Shown here: piece by piece, positions 1 to 11,319 of the stretch
How the letters are laid out: each line of letters starts with the position of its first letter
Position numbering within the stretch: position 1 is the stretch's first letter
From: Alviniconcha marisindica
Lineage: Eukaryota; Mollusca; Gastropoda; Provannidae
Direction: 5' to 3'
Length of the DNA: 64,000 bases
Assembly (NCBI GenBank): GCA_018857735.1
Contig: JABMCL010001840.1
Coordinates: forward strand, 20,001 to 84,000
The notes under the pieces: generated by a model
Seen by the model: only the letters and a program-made list of their open reading frames with translations
Database searches by the model: none
What the model was told of the DNA's origin: nothing
Position numbers and translations under genes: made by a program

Positions 1-179
1 GTGGGGGGGGGGGGGGAAGCACCTGTACTTTTGGCAGATTGACTGAGATATTTTACGTGTTACTACGGTAACACAGGGGTGGAGAGAATACCGAACTAAG
101 AGTCAGCACAGAAAGTTGAACATGGAGGAGAAAAGTTGACTCCGGAGAAGAAAACTCTCCCGCCTCTCCTGCCCCGGGG

Positions 180-247
180 GGACTCGAACCCGTAACCTTT
201 CGATGACGAGTCCGGCGCTCTAACCGTTGAGCTATCCCCGCTCCCCA
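180..247 (-). repeat. tRNA-like SINE head
   Basis: On the minus strand: A-box-like TAGCTCAACGGTTAGAGC and B box GGGTTCGAGTCCC with a GGGG…CCCC end. The anticodon stem does not pair, so it is a tRNA-derived retroposon head rather than a working tRNA. Confidence 0.6.
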
Positions 248-775
248 GATCAGTCAGCGACCTGGAGTAGCCAGTAAGAATGGCGCACCTGACCAACTGT
301 GCACAATTTCAAATATATTCGTTACTAGTAGAGGTTAACAGCTAAGAGTTGCAGCTCAAACGTCCGACCAGAGTACGACAGGGAGTCCCGACACAACCAG
401 CGTTGCAGACAGTTTTCCAGTCCGACTGAACAGAGGTTTCTCCAGCTTCTTCTCAAGAACTGTGAGAGACTGAAATGACCTTCCCCGGGGGGTAGTTGAA
501 GCCCCTTCCGTTGGAGCCTTTGCCACAAGGGCGTCAAACCTGCATATCTGAATCCAACATTGTTTTGTCCCCACACTCCCAGCCTCGTTTTCAGGCACCT
601 TCCTCCAAGGAGGAAGGATGTCATAAAGCAGTGCTTGGAGCTTGTATTCCCCCCCCCCCCCCCCATCCCCCCCACCCCCAATCTCTCTTCCCTCTTGGTC
701 TGTCCGTCTGTCTGTCTGTCACATGTGTCTGTCTCTGTCCGGTGTCTTTCAGTCTATCTGCTTGTCGGGCGTAAA

Positions 776-805
776 ACACCAACTTACTTACTTACTTATC
801 TGCTT
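776..805 (+). repeat. SINE 3' terminus, CTTA tail
   Basis: GTAAAACACCAACTTACTTA followed by more CTTA units: a SINE-tail form with a tetranucleotide end, common in gastropod sequence (from memory). Only the end is present. Confidence 0.4.
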
Positions 806-898
806 GTCACCCCCCCCCCCCCCCCATCCCACACGCAAACTTCAAGCAGCCCGCATAGACTGTGTGTGAGTGAAGAAGAAGAAATGATCTGCACATAC

Positions 899-1403
899 TT
901 GTCATCTGAGGCTTCATCAGCGATGACCAGAACCGGGCCTCCGCCTGCGGCCTTCACCAGGGCCTCCGCCGCTGCCGAAACAACCTTCTTCCTGTGTCTC
1001 TCACTGGTACCTGCCGTCCGCAAGTTAAAGCCGTGAAGGTGAACTCGCTGCGTGGCCGATGGTCCAGCCGTCTGCTCCAGCTGGCCGGCGACCATGTGCG
1101 ATGCGGCCACGCTCTCGTGCCACGTGCTGACGACCTGCACGTGCTCACCGTTGCCGAGGCGCAGCCAATCCAGTGCCTTGAGGACGAGCATGAGAGTCTT
1201 CCCCCGTGCCGGGGGGCCCCGTGAGGAACACCATGGGGTCGCTGTTCTGCATGACGGTGACCTGCTTGGGGTGGAGCACGAGGCGGGTGAATCTCCAGGC
1301 CGTCTCGGACACCGTTTCGCCCTCCGTGCGGACGTTTGGGTGATGACCCAGCCTTGGGCAGCTTGAGCAGAACACGCTCACGGTGGTGGCTGGCCCGCAG
1401 ATG
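899..1403 (-). CDS. Fourth exon: SF1-helicase-like P-loop ATPase, continues past left edge
   Basis: Text ETVSETAWRFTRLVLHPKQV (Q-motif-like), VFLTGPPGTG (Walker A), VQVVSTWHES, then VLVIADEASD (Walker B/DExx). The Walker A lysine codon is lost by one extra base in a five-base run at 1201-1205; with four bases it reads GTGKTLMLVLKALDWL and the frame continues open to the donor GTATGT at 898. Later helicase motifs would lie left of the window. Either a pseudogene or a consensus indel. Confidence 0.7.
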
Positions 1404-1518
1404 CTGGAATGATACCGATGATGAAAATGATGATGATGATCGTCCAATGAAGTAATGATGTTGACGATAATAATAAAGTATTTGTAAAGCGCGAACCTCT
1501 AACATACAAAATTGAGCT

Positions 1519-1765
1519 CAGTGTATTGTACATAAGTCAGTTATAGACTACACCCATGTTGATACACGACAGGTGTACTGTACATAATTCAATTATAGAC
1601 TACACCCATGTTGAAACATAACAGGTGTACTGTACATAATTCAATTATAGACTACACCCATGCTGAGACACGACAGGTGTACTGTACATAATTCAATTAT
1701 AGACTACACCCATGTTGAGACATGACAAGTGTACTGTACATAATTTAATTATAGACTACACGCGC
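1519..1765. repeat. 52-base tandem repeat, ~4.7 copies
   Basis: Unit GTGTACTGTACATAATTCAA…ACACCCATGTTGAGACACGACAG; starts at 1573, 1625 and 1677 show an exact 52-base period. It lies in an intron of the left gene. Confidence 0.9.
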
Positions 1766-1846
1766 AAATAGACGGAAAAACAGGAGGAAAAGACGTGAAA
1801 AGTTAGCGAGAGGAACTACGAAAGAGAGAGATGGAGAGGGGGGGTT

Positions 1847-1953
<107 letters not shown>

Positions 1954-1954
1954 A

Positions 1955-2106
1955 TCCAGGTAGACAGGTTCTGTCATGGCAAGGTCAAGGCCATCTGCTG
2001 CTACCCGCTGCTGCCACCATTGGCCCGGGTTTGCCAAGACCTCTGACGTCAGACACAGAGGAAGTGGGTCAGCCGTGCTGGCAACACCCAAACACTGGCA
2101 CAGATC
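1955..2106 (-). CDS. Probable third exon of the nuclease/helicase-like gene
   Basis: Acceptor GCTCGCAG then phase-0 text [45 protein letters not shown], which reads like protein and links the nuclease and ATPase exons. I could not find a donor giving the phase 2 that the next exon needs, and a (GA)n tract begins a few codons further on, so the left end is approximate. Confidence 0.5.
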
Positions 2107-2234
2107 CTGCGAGCAACAGGCATGCACACTTACTAGCGTTTGAACATAATCATGTACTAAAATTAGTTCATACGAACATGTACTAAATTATGTGTTGAAA
2201 GCATGTGCATTTTTGAATTATTGAGATATGTGCA

Positions 2235-2340
2235 GTTCAATTCTTAGTCGTGTGTTAATGTATACGATCGAACGACACCTTTAATTTCCCCACTGGGATG
2301 AATATAAAGTATGTTGCTATTGTTGTTATTGTTATATCTA
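2235..2340 (+). repeat. Retroelement 3' end, copy 1
   Basis: GAACGACACCTTTAATTTCC-CCACTGGGATGAATATAAAGTA followed by an ATTGTT-type tail. It matches the 8.5-kb copy. A TTTCCC..GGGA hairpin then AATAAAGTA is a recurrent LINE/SINE 3' terminus. Confidence 0.6.
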
Positions 2341-2974
2341 TGTGGGGAGGGGGCAGGGGACTCATTAGTCGCCAGTCTTGCTTCGCAAGTGTGTATAACG
2401 TAACACTGACCAAAGACTGTTTCTCCAAAGGGGTAGTCTTTTGGTGAACCAGGACAAAAACCTTCTTTGATCAAATTCACAGATGAGTTTTTTAAAAAGA
2501 CACCAAGATAGTAATTGAGCAAACGACCCATAATCCTCTAAATCTCAGCAAAAACATTTCAGTTTCTTCATTTCTTCACAAAACATTTCAGATTTTTTCA
2601 TTTCGTCAGCTATCTTTGCCCTCATAATAATTTATTTTGATGTAATTTGTCACGACTTTCTATATGCCTCAGCTTCGACGGTCTTTGCTTCATGTTGCTG
2701 TAAGTGTACTTCAGTTTGAGGTGGAATGAGTCGCTGTGTTGAGTGATAATTTAATGTCCATTTTTACGTTCTGTCTTATGATTCTACATGCATGATCGTT
2801 GTCGATCTTATCTAACAAAAACAACATGTTAGTTTTGAACCTTTGCGCTGCAGGCCTGTCAAGTGATGCTAGTCAGTAGGCTAGTTTCATTGCAAACCGC
2901 CGTGAGGCTGTTTCGGTCAGTGACACGGCTCTATTGAAACCTCAGCTTATTATTATTATTATTAATGTCCTCAC

Positions 2975-3823
2975 CGAGGTCAGCTGGGGGTCAGCGGTCA
3001 GGAGCCGCTGCAGCTGATTGGTTGTGACGTTGGGCAGCATCAGCATCTTCTTGACAACTGGCTGCTGCGGCAGATCGGACAGGATGTGCTGCAAGACTTC
3101 GCCTGCCTTGTCCAGCTGCTTGACAGCCTGCTTCACCTTGTCGGACACCCTCTGGTCTTGCTGCTGCAGACTGAGCGAGGCAGACAGCCTGTCCCCGACG
3201 GCCTTGATCTCCCCGACGAAGATCCCGTAATGTCTGTGAACGATGAGAAGGTCGAAGTCACCCCGGTGTTTGTTCCGGGGCTTGAGGTCGAGGGGCCGTG
3301 GGAGCAACGAAGCTGCCGCCGTATAACATGGCTGGTTCAAGTAGTCCCCGAAGTCGAGCCTGGACAAGACGAACATCATCTCCTTGTCGGCCTCCGACAG
3401 CTCGTGCAGACAGCCGAGGACCCGCTGCTGAGACTGGTCATCGCGGACGTCGCTCTCCAGGAGGACGTTCTTCGCCCCCTTGGAGGCGGTCGCCACGGGT
3501 GGCTGAGTTACGTGGACGGTCTCTCCAGCCAGCGGCACTTGCAGGTGTTGGGTCCGGTGCATGAGAACTGGGGGGACGAAGTAGGTCCGCTCCCTCCACT
3601 TGGGGTACCACTCGTCCGTCCTCTGACGCCAGAAGGCCATGTCGCTCTGGAGCTGCGCGAGAAGCTGGCCATATTGTCCGGCACGCTGACCCTGTTGCTG
3701 TCCGGCACGCTGACCCTGTTGCTGTCCGGCACGCTGACCCTGTTGCTTTCCGGCACGCTGACCCTGTTGCTGTCCGGCACGCTGACACTGTTGCTGTCCG
3801 GCACGCTGACACTGTTGTTCAGC
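2975..3823 (-). CDS. Second exon: Q-rich repeats plus PD-(D/E)xK/NERD-like nuclease domain
   Basis: 849 bases, phase 0/0 (acceptor GTCCAG, donor GTGAGG). First ~50 residues are six 8-residue units (QQQGQRAG, 24 bases). Then MAFWRQRTDEWYPKWRERTY and, from ~residue 165, GDFDLLIVHRHYGIFVGEIKA: the D..L…(G/V)EIK pattern is the D and ExK of PD-(D/E)xK nucleases, NERD-like. A helix SDKVKQAVKQLDKAGEVLQH follows. The domain call is by motif; catalytic activity is untested. Confidence 0.75.
3655..3815 (-). repeat. 24-base coding repeat
   Basis: Six units of 24 bases (TGCTGTCCGGCACGCTGACC core on plus) encoding QQQGQRAG on the minus strand, inside the second exon of the left gene. Confidence 0.9.
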
Positions 3824-4225
3824 CTGGACAATTTAGGTGACACATTGAAGGTCCGGAAATAAGCTACTTGTGTTGCTCATTCTTTAGTCACGTGACAAGG
3901 AAAACAGGATAGACGCATTAAAATATGTTGTAGTATAAAGTTATCATAATTATAGGCCATGAATGCGTGTCAAACACAGGCAGATTCAGAACCCGGCTAC
4001 AACTGCTATTAGTATTACGCCTTATACTGCTACAGATACTACCACTACTACAGCTTTGACAGTGACAGACAACTACTTCTAATAAGGCTGCTGCAGCTCA
4101 GTGATTTTGCTACTAAAACTACTACTGTATAAAACCGCTGTCCTTTATCATAACTATCATAATTTCTTATAACTGTCGGCGAGAAACTGGAAAATGACAT
4201 ATAAATACACGGAACTTTATGCCGG

Positions 4226-4555
4226 ACAGTGAGCCGGTTTGGCCTAACGGTAAGGCGTTAGGCTAGTAAGCGGAAGAACCTCGGTTCGATACCGCTTCGG
4301 CTCTCCTTTGTCTTCAAAAAGGCCGTGGTTTGTGGACACTGTCTTGTGACTTTGCCCCTCACAATTATAAAACATTGAAATGGCTCTCATCGCAGCCCAT
4401 CTTAATGCAGGAGTCATTCTGGTGGTGACAGTGTAGCGATAGGTATACAATCTTCCTCTTCCCCCACCTCCATACCCCCTTCCCCCTCCTTCTCCCCGTC
4501 CCTAATAAGCCTTATGGTTTCTGTGGGCGTTAAGCACCATGCTTACTTACTTCCT
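4226..4555 (+). repeat. SINE family A, copy 1
   Basis: tRNA-like head with GAGCCG/CGGCTC ends, A box TTTGGCCTAACGGTAAGGC and B box GGTTCGATACC. A body (CTCACAATTATAAAACATTG; GGTGGTGACAGTGTAGCGAT) and a tail CCCTAATAAGCCTTATGG…TTAAGCACCATG ending in a CTTA run follow. Shares the whole layout with the copy at 23.3 kb. Confidence 0.85.
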
Positions 4556-5005
4556 ATCTACTGGACCCTATCAACTGGCCAAAACTGGTTTGTCTTCAAC
4601 TTCAGGTATTTTGTTACAACGACAACAACAACAACAACAACACCAATAATAGGGAACTTATAGAGCGCCTTCGGAAACTCAAACTGCTTTACAACTTTAA
4701 AGAAAAACGTCAGAAGAGAGAGTCAGAAGGAGAAGGGGGTGGGGTGGGTGGGGGTGGGGGGGAGGGGGGGGGGGGGGGAGAGAGAGGAGGGGGAAGGAGA
4801 AAAATAAACAATCGGTAGATTGTTGGTAGTTCAGTACCGCAGGTTTTCCCGAAGGAAAGCAGCCCAACTGGCGTCTGCGTCAGACAAACAAACACTCCAA
4901 CCTGGATGACAGCATGTGCCGCAAGTGCACAATGTGACACTAAGCAGATTGTCGAATGCTACAGCACAGACAAGTGTATCAATGAACTTAGTTCACAAAC
5001 ATTAC

Positions 5006-5639
5006 CTGACCCACAGCGGAATGGTTGGCGGCGCTGCTCTGACCGGCTGCAGACGCAGATGGCGCAGTCACGTGACCTTGAGCAAGGGGGGGGGTGGGCA
5101 GGGCCCGTCACGTGACCTTGACCCACAGCGGAATGGTTGGCGGCGCTGCTCTGACCGGCTGCAGACGCAGATGGCGCAGTCACGTGACCTTGACCCACAG
5201 CGGAATGGTTGGCGGCGCTGCTCTGACCGGCTGCAGACGCAGATGGCACAGTCACGTGACTTTGACCCACAGAGAGGTTGGCAGCGCTGCTCTGACCGGC
5301 TGCAGACGCAGATGGCACAGTCACGTGACCTTGACCCACAGAGAGGTTGGCAGCGCTGCTCTGACCGGCTGCAGACGCAGATGGCACAGTCACGTGACTT
5401 TGACCCACAGAGAGGTTGGCAGCGCTGCTCTGACCGGCCGCAGACGCAGATGGCACAGTCACGTGACCTTGACCCACGGGGGGTGGCGTGTGCACCAGTG
5501 CAGCCACTTGAATCTGAGTGGTGGTGGCCGCCTCTGGCGTAGATGTTGCTGCCAAGTGACCGTGGCCGGATAACGGTGTAGACGATGAGGCTGGACTGGC
5601 CATGGTACTCTGCAGTTCATCTAGAGCGAAACAGTCCAT
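5006..5639 (-). CDS. Nuclease/helicase-like protein, first exon with coding repeats
   Basis: ATG at 5639 in good context (AAACATGG), with an in-frame stop at 5669-5667 upstream. After ~50 residues there are about six units of 23-24 residues (VGQGHVTVPSASAAGQSSAA core; 69 or 72 bases). Donor CAG|GTAATG after 5006. As given, the last unit is out of frame: the C9 run (plus-strand G at 5086-5094) has one base too many. Reading eight bases restores the repeat and gives a phase-0 donor that fits the next acceptor. Low-complexity, probably disordered. Confidence 0.65.
5010..5480 (-). repeat. 69/72-base coding repeat with E-box in each unit
   Basis: Seven CACGTG occurrences at near 69-72 base spacing. 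Periods are multiples of three, consistent with coding constraint in the first exon of the left gene. Confidence 0.9.
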
Positions 5640-6119
5640 GTTTTTGCGTCGCTGATTTTTGAGAACTCATGATTTACAGAATACAGAATCTTCATTGTCT
5701 ATGAATAACATAGAAATTTGCCTTACAACTGCATAAAAGATACCGGCAGCACAATAACACACAGTATAATACATTAACATAAGTACATATAAAACACAGA
5801 GTACTTTAGCTTAGAGTACTCGTGGATTTAGATACTAGTGGAGCCGAACAATTTTTGAGCTGTTAGTGCCACGAGTTTCCAAGCCTATATAGTCTCAAAA
5901 TAGAGGTTACGCTAACCGGAAATATTTATTTGAGACCCTTGCGCCAGACGACAATGCAGGAACAATAGGAATTCAACCACTACAAGGTTATAGGAGTCTC
6001 AAGTTCAGTCAAGCTTATTCTGTTCATTCAAGCTTATTCGAAGCACTTCGCCAAAGACATCAAAATGACGTCCTAATTGCAGGCAATGCGTTTATGATGC
6101 TGATTCCAGAGACTCAGCC

Positions 6120-6240
6120 GGTCAGGGCCGAAAATTGGCCACACAACTGGTCTGACCGGGATTCGAACTCATGATAGCCAGCTCAAGCCTAGGCGACGCA
6201 CCACAGCCACAGGCCACAACACAGGCGTCACGACAACTCT
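6120..6240 (-). repeat. tRNA-like SINE fragment
   Basis: Minus strand holds GAGTTCGAATCCCGGTC, a B box, preceded by GGCTGTGGTGCGTCGCC, a poor A box. No cloverleaf forms. Confidence 0.45.
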
Positions 6241-6246
6241 GTGTAT

Positions 6247-6277
<31 letters not shown>

Positions 6278-6495
6278 GGGAGGGGGGTGTGTGTGTGTGT
6301 GTGTGTGCGTGTCCAAACTCCAAGCACTGGTTTACGACATCCTTCCTTCAACCACTGCCGTATTTAGTTACGCCTGAACTTTTCTTAAGGTACACGAAGG
6401 TTGTGAAAAGTAGACAAGTGTTAGTTAGTTCGCAGCCGTAGTAACACCGAGAACAGTTCGGCTGTTCTGTCCGTCAGTGGCCAAAGATAACGAAA

Positions 6496-6772
6496 GTCGT
6501 CAGGTTCATCTGTTCCTGTTCTGTCACCAGCAAAGTCGTCAGGTTCATCTGTTCCTGTTCTGTCACCAGCAAAGTCGTCAGGTTCATCTGTTCCTGTTCT
6601 GTCACCAGCAAAGTCGTCAGGTTCAGCTGTTCCTGTTCTGTCACCAGCAAAGTCGTCAGGTTCAGCTGTTCCTGTTCTGTCACCAGCAAGGTCGTCAGGT
6701 TCAGCTGTTCCTGTTCTGTCACCAGCAAGGTCGTCAGGTTCAGCTGTTCCTGTTCTGTCACAAGCAAAGCAG
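6496..6772. repeat. 39-base minisatellite, ~7 copies
   Basis: Unit TCGTCAGGTTCATCTGTTCC…TCTGTCACCAGCAAAG, exactly 39 bases, so three frames stay open through it on both strands. Possibly coding (DRTGTAEPDDFAG on minus) but no exon borders were found. Confidence 0.9.
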
Positions 6773-7689
6773 CTTTGATTGTCAGTTTTTGAGACTGACA
6801 GCTCTACAAATGACAAGGATCATCAGGGTGAAGGTACGTATCATTATCAAGTCTTGAACTCGTAGTCATACTCATAGATTCATACTCACCTAGCCATGAG
6901 GCTCCTGATGCAATTTTTGTAGCTAGCCACATATTATTAAAAAGAAACGAAAGGAGGAAAAGGAAAGATCTGCAACAACATAATTAATTAGAATGTGTGT
7001 ACATTGGACACATGTGCCTTACTGTGATGAAAAAATTGACGCATTGCATGGTTTTATTCACAACCTTTTCAGATTTTGGACAGCTCTGTGAACCCTGTGC
7101 TGATTGCTTGTGCATTTTTTCATGGGGGTGGAGGGATAAAGACCTGTGTACATTGTTGCATGTATAATCTGCTTTGTTGTAGTATGACACTATTCGTATT
7201 ACAATTTATAGTATTAAACAGCTGATTTTGTGCATGGTGATTCCCCCCCCCCCCCACCCCTTCACTGACCAGGATAAGATCAAGACAGGAACCTTCAGTA
7301 GTATCTGTGTGCACACAGTACAGTAAGTTATACACGTAGCTATTGCAGTGGATATAATAATCAGCGAAGTCAGCATAGTCATGCTGGTAATTTTTACACT
7401 CTTTTCTCTAAATTTGGTCTCTAGTCTAGTCAACAGTGCTCAACAAATGCAGGGATACGAAATAATGTGTGAATTGTGATTCACTGATTATAATTTTTTT
7501 TTATCTAGTCTGGAATTTGTTTTGAAACAAGTTTAGACCTACAGTGTTAGATTACAAGTTATAGAATAAAACTCAATAGATAATCAGATCAAGCAGGCAA
7601 AAGACACAGAGGGCTTAACATACATTCATTTCATTTTACAGGCACCTTCATGCCCGATTCTTCAGACGAGCTGCCAGAGGGAGTCCCAA

Positions 7690-8335
7690 GCTCAGCACCC
7701 CTAGATACCCTAGAGATTGAGATGGTTGATTGACATACACAGTGGGTGGACTTTACCCCTAGATATCCCAGAGATTGAGATGGTTGATTGACATACACAG
7801 TGGGTGGACTTTACCCCTAGATACCCTAGAGATTGAGATGGTTGATTGACATACACAGTGGGTGGACTTTACCCCTAGATACCCTAGAGATTGAGATGGT
7901 TGATTGACATACACAGTGGGTGGACTTTACCCCTAGATACCCTAGAGATTGAGATGGTTGATTGACATACACATTGGGTGGACTTTACCCCTAGATATCC
8001 CAGAGATTGAGACGGTTGATTGACATACACATTGGGTGGACTTTACCCCTAGATATCCCAGAGATTGAGACGCTTGATTGACATACACAGTGGGTGGACT
8101 TTACCCCTAGATATCCCAGAGATTGAGACGCTTGATCGATATACACATTGGGTGGACTTTACCCCTAGATATCCCAGAGATTGAGACGCTTGATCGATAT
8201 ACACATTGGGTGGACTTTACCCCTAGATATCCCAGAGATTGAGACGCTTGATTGACATACACAGTGGGTGGACTTTACCCCTAGATATCCCAGAGATTGA
8301 GACGGTTGATCGATATACACATTGGGTGGACTTCA
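7690..8335. repeat. 59-base satellite, ~11 copies
   Basis: Unit CCCCTAGATACCCTAGAGAT…GATTGACATACACAGTGGGTGGACTTTA. Variants (ATACCCTA versus ATATCCCA; GGTTGATT versus GCTTGATC) are grouped, showing block-wise expansion. Confidence 0.93.
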
Positions 8336-8479
8336 GCCTTGAAATCATGGCTACTGATTTTTTTAAGTTTTGGTTTGACACAGAGAAAGCATTATTCCAG
8401 GTAAAAAAATAAAATGGGTTTGCTATTAGTATATGCAGATTGAGAGAAAGGGGGCGCATGTCTAAGAGTGTGTATGTGC

Positions 8480-8600
8480 GTGTGGTTCATGACTTATAAT
8501 TATTGAGATACGTTCTTCGTTGTGCAATTGAACGACAGCTTTAATTTCCCACTGGAATTAATAAAGTATATTGTTATTGTTGTTATTGTTACTGCCATAA
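8480..8600 (+). repeat. Retroelement 3' end, copy 2
   Basis: Collinear with 2235-2340: ATTATTGAGATACGTTC…GAACGACAGCTTTAATTTCC…AATAAAGTATATTGTTATTG. Runs directly into the 72-79-base tandem repeat at 8577-8800. Confidence 0.6.
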
Positions 8601-8800
8601 ATCCACACAGTTCAAGGATAGTGAGTGCCAATGTAACATTGTCATTGCTATATTATTGTTGTTATTGTTACTGCCATAAATCCACACAGTTCAAGGACAG
8701 TGAGTGCCAATGTAACATTGTCATTGCTATATTGTTATTGTTAATGCCATAAATCCACACAGTTCAAGGATAGTGAGTGCCAATGTAACATTGTCATTGC
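8577..8800. repeat. 72-79-base tandem repeat, 3 copies
   Basis: Unit with CTGCCATAAATCCACACAGT and GTGAGTGCCAATGTAACATT. The last copy reads straight into the Harbinger transposase remnant. Confidence 0.88.
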
Positions 8801-8804
8801 TGAA

Positions 8805-9190
8805 GAAGAAACCATTACAGCACAGTTAATAAAAACTGACAGTGATGCCAAATTGTATACTGGAATTCATCATCAAACATTTTTGATGCTTGTTCAGTGT
8901 ATGCCCAAACCAAGTGGCGAATGCCAGTTGAAGATTAAGTTCTGATGACTTTGATGAAACTTAAACTAAATCTTCTTGTTGCTGACTTGTCTCGGCGGTT
9001 TGGTGTGTCTGACAGCCTCGTGAGCAAGATGGTTAAGTTTTGGACTGACACTCTGGCCATTCATTTGACTAATTTGATAGTGTGGCTTCCAAAGGAAATA
9101 ATTAAAGCGACAATGCCATCTTGCTTCGAGCGGTATCCTAATACCACATGTATCCTGGACTGTGCAGAGACAAAACTGGCCACCTGATCA
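8805..9190 (+). pseudogene. PIF/Harbinger (ISL2EU-like) transposase remnant
   Basis: Reads IKTDSDAKLYTGIHHQTFLM, then after a frame change KWRMPVED, a stop (TAA at 8936-8938 where family members have a Gln), VLMTLMKLKLNLLVADLSRR, FGVSDSLVSKMVKFW (helix-turn-helix), LPKEIIKATMPSCFE and ILDCAE. This is the HTH plus the start of the DDE_Tnp_4 domain; the D of ILDCAE is the first catalytic Asp. The rest of the DDE domain is missing. One frameshift near 8895 and one nonsense codon show it is dead. Confidence 0.8.
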
Positions 9191-9341
9191 TAGTCATTCC
9201 ACTGACCGTTTGCTCATCCAGTCACATTCACATCAACTGACCAATCATTCATACGATGTATGCATTCAGTCATTACCACAGGCGCATGCTATCATACTAC
9301 TACACAAAGAAAACAAAAAAGAAAGCAAACAAATGTACATG

Positions 9342-9342
<1 letters not shown>

Positions 9343-9394
<52 letters not shown>
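9343..9394. repeat. (CA)n microsatellite
   Basis: About 25 CA units on the plus strand. Confidence 0.95.
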
Positions 9395-9395
<1 letters not shown>

Positions 9396-11319
9396 GTGAC
9401 ACACACATGAACTTCAAATTACATCAAATTTAATTTATTATCATCCAGCGACAATATGGAACGATTTGCTTTCCATAGATCTTTGTACACATCAGTTAAG
9501 AAATCACTGAATAAATATTGTACACTGTAGCGTATAAAAATAGATCTGAATGAGTCTGTCTCTCTCTCTCTCTCCCACACACACACCGGAGCAGGAAATA
9601 TCCAACTGCAAGGGCCATGAATGAGTAAGAGAGGTGTTTGTGCTAAAACAGCTAAAGGACTCAGAAGACACGAGTGTCTTGCACACAACAATGCCCTGGC
9701 AATAAAATGCTCATCTGTTACAATTTAAAATGTTATTGCCCTAATTCCACATTAAAATTCAATGAACACTGAACTTGGAACATTCTTTGTTTATCATCAT
9801 CCCCCCCCCCCCCCCCCATGACCACTGAAAATGTGTCTTTGATACTTACTGTTTATTACACTGATTAAAAAGTTCTCTTCTACAGCCCCCCACCCCCCAC
9901 CCCCCCAACTCTTGCCCCATGAAGGCTGACTTGGTTCTGGTGCACCATCAAATTAGAGAACCAACTGACTGATAGATCAGTGGGTGGACTGGTTTTCACA
10001 GTGCTATACTTTTCTTGCAGGATTTGCGAGTGTGACTGGTTTGAGGGGCAAAGACACTTTATTCTTGCTTTACTGGCTCTTTGTAGTTTTCACTTACAGT
10101 TACAGCTGATCCGATTCTGTGCTACTGTCCAACAGTTCCAAGAATTACAGCTGAAGTTGCAGAAAGCAGCCTTCTCTTTCATATGTATTCATTCTGTAGA
10201 CTTTGCGTAATGCACGCTTATCTCTGAAGAAGAGGTACGCACATTTATTCTGGGCACGCCCTGTTTTGTTTTTCTTTTACTTTTTTTATACTGGGTCTGG
10301 CCCAGGCATACACACACTGTGGAATACCCCCAGGCAACCACACTAGGAGAATGACCATGAAGAAGAGAAATAAAAAAAGGAAAATTTGTCTAAAAGGTTA
10401 CACCACCTCCTCTCGATTCGTTTCTCTCTCGGTTCAGTTGTTTCTGTGAGCAGTTTATCTGATCACACTTTTCTTGCTACTCAGTCTCTTGGCAATGGAG
10501 CTACGCTCTGCCAAAAGAGAACAAATGAATGAAATTGAAGCCACGATCTGGTATTGTCAGTAATGCATACACATATTAGTCAAAACTATGAAGTACAATC
10601 TGAAATAGTGAAAACGAAAATACTACACTACACACCTAACTTACATACTGAGGTATTCAGATCTTTTATCAGTTGACCAAACAGAAAATGAAGTATACTT
10701 AGCATCATATATACTTTATGCCAAAAAGAAAAGCAATATGTATACATCATTACAAGGCAACATTTTTGAGCCTAGCCTACAGTACATGCACTGTACAATT
10801 GGAAGTGTACACACACATGTATACACAGATACTATAAGCAGCACATCATGTACACTGTGGACATACAGTACATTGCTGTCTGTGTCCACCCCCCCCCCCC
10901 CCCCCCCCCAACACACACAGATACACACTCTGTTGCAATGTGGACATGAAGGGGCAGGTCATTTGGACGGAATGGAATATCTGGTAGCTTGGTGCAGGAG
11001 TGAGCGCAGTCATTCATGTGGAACTCTCAAACTGTACACACAACTCCACCTACACTACAATCACTTAACCACGTCTACACCCCACCCCACAGCTTCGCAT
11101 AAAAGGAACAAAACTTCATGGGCGAACAGGATCAGTATCAAATGATAATTATAAATAAAATGACACAGAGAGAAAAAAATGGCAAACTATGGGGTGAGAC
11201 CATTCTGTTCACATATTTAAGAAGACCCTGAAAATATGTCGTGGGTATCTTGCACTGACTGTAAATCATTACATAAAAGGAATGAAGTACTTGAGACCAG
11301 AATGTCCTGTACACCTCAC

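Noticed and set aside
180..247. Functional tRNA gene
   Set aside because: A and B boxes are present but the anticodon stem does not pair.
3086..3862. Long plus-strand open frame opposite the nuclease exon
   Set aside because: It is the antisense of the repeat-bearing exon; the minus strand has splice sites and domain motifs, and the plus frame has none.
7690..8335. CRISPR-like array
   Set aside because: Whole 59-base unit is conserved with no variable spacers, in an animal genome.
9980..10210. Plus-strand 76-residue frame with Cys/Leu-rich text
   Set aside because: No homology recognised, no promoter or polyadenylation context.
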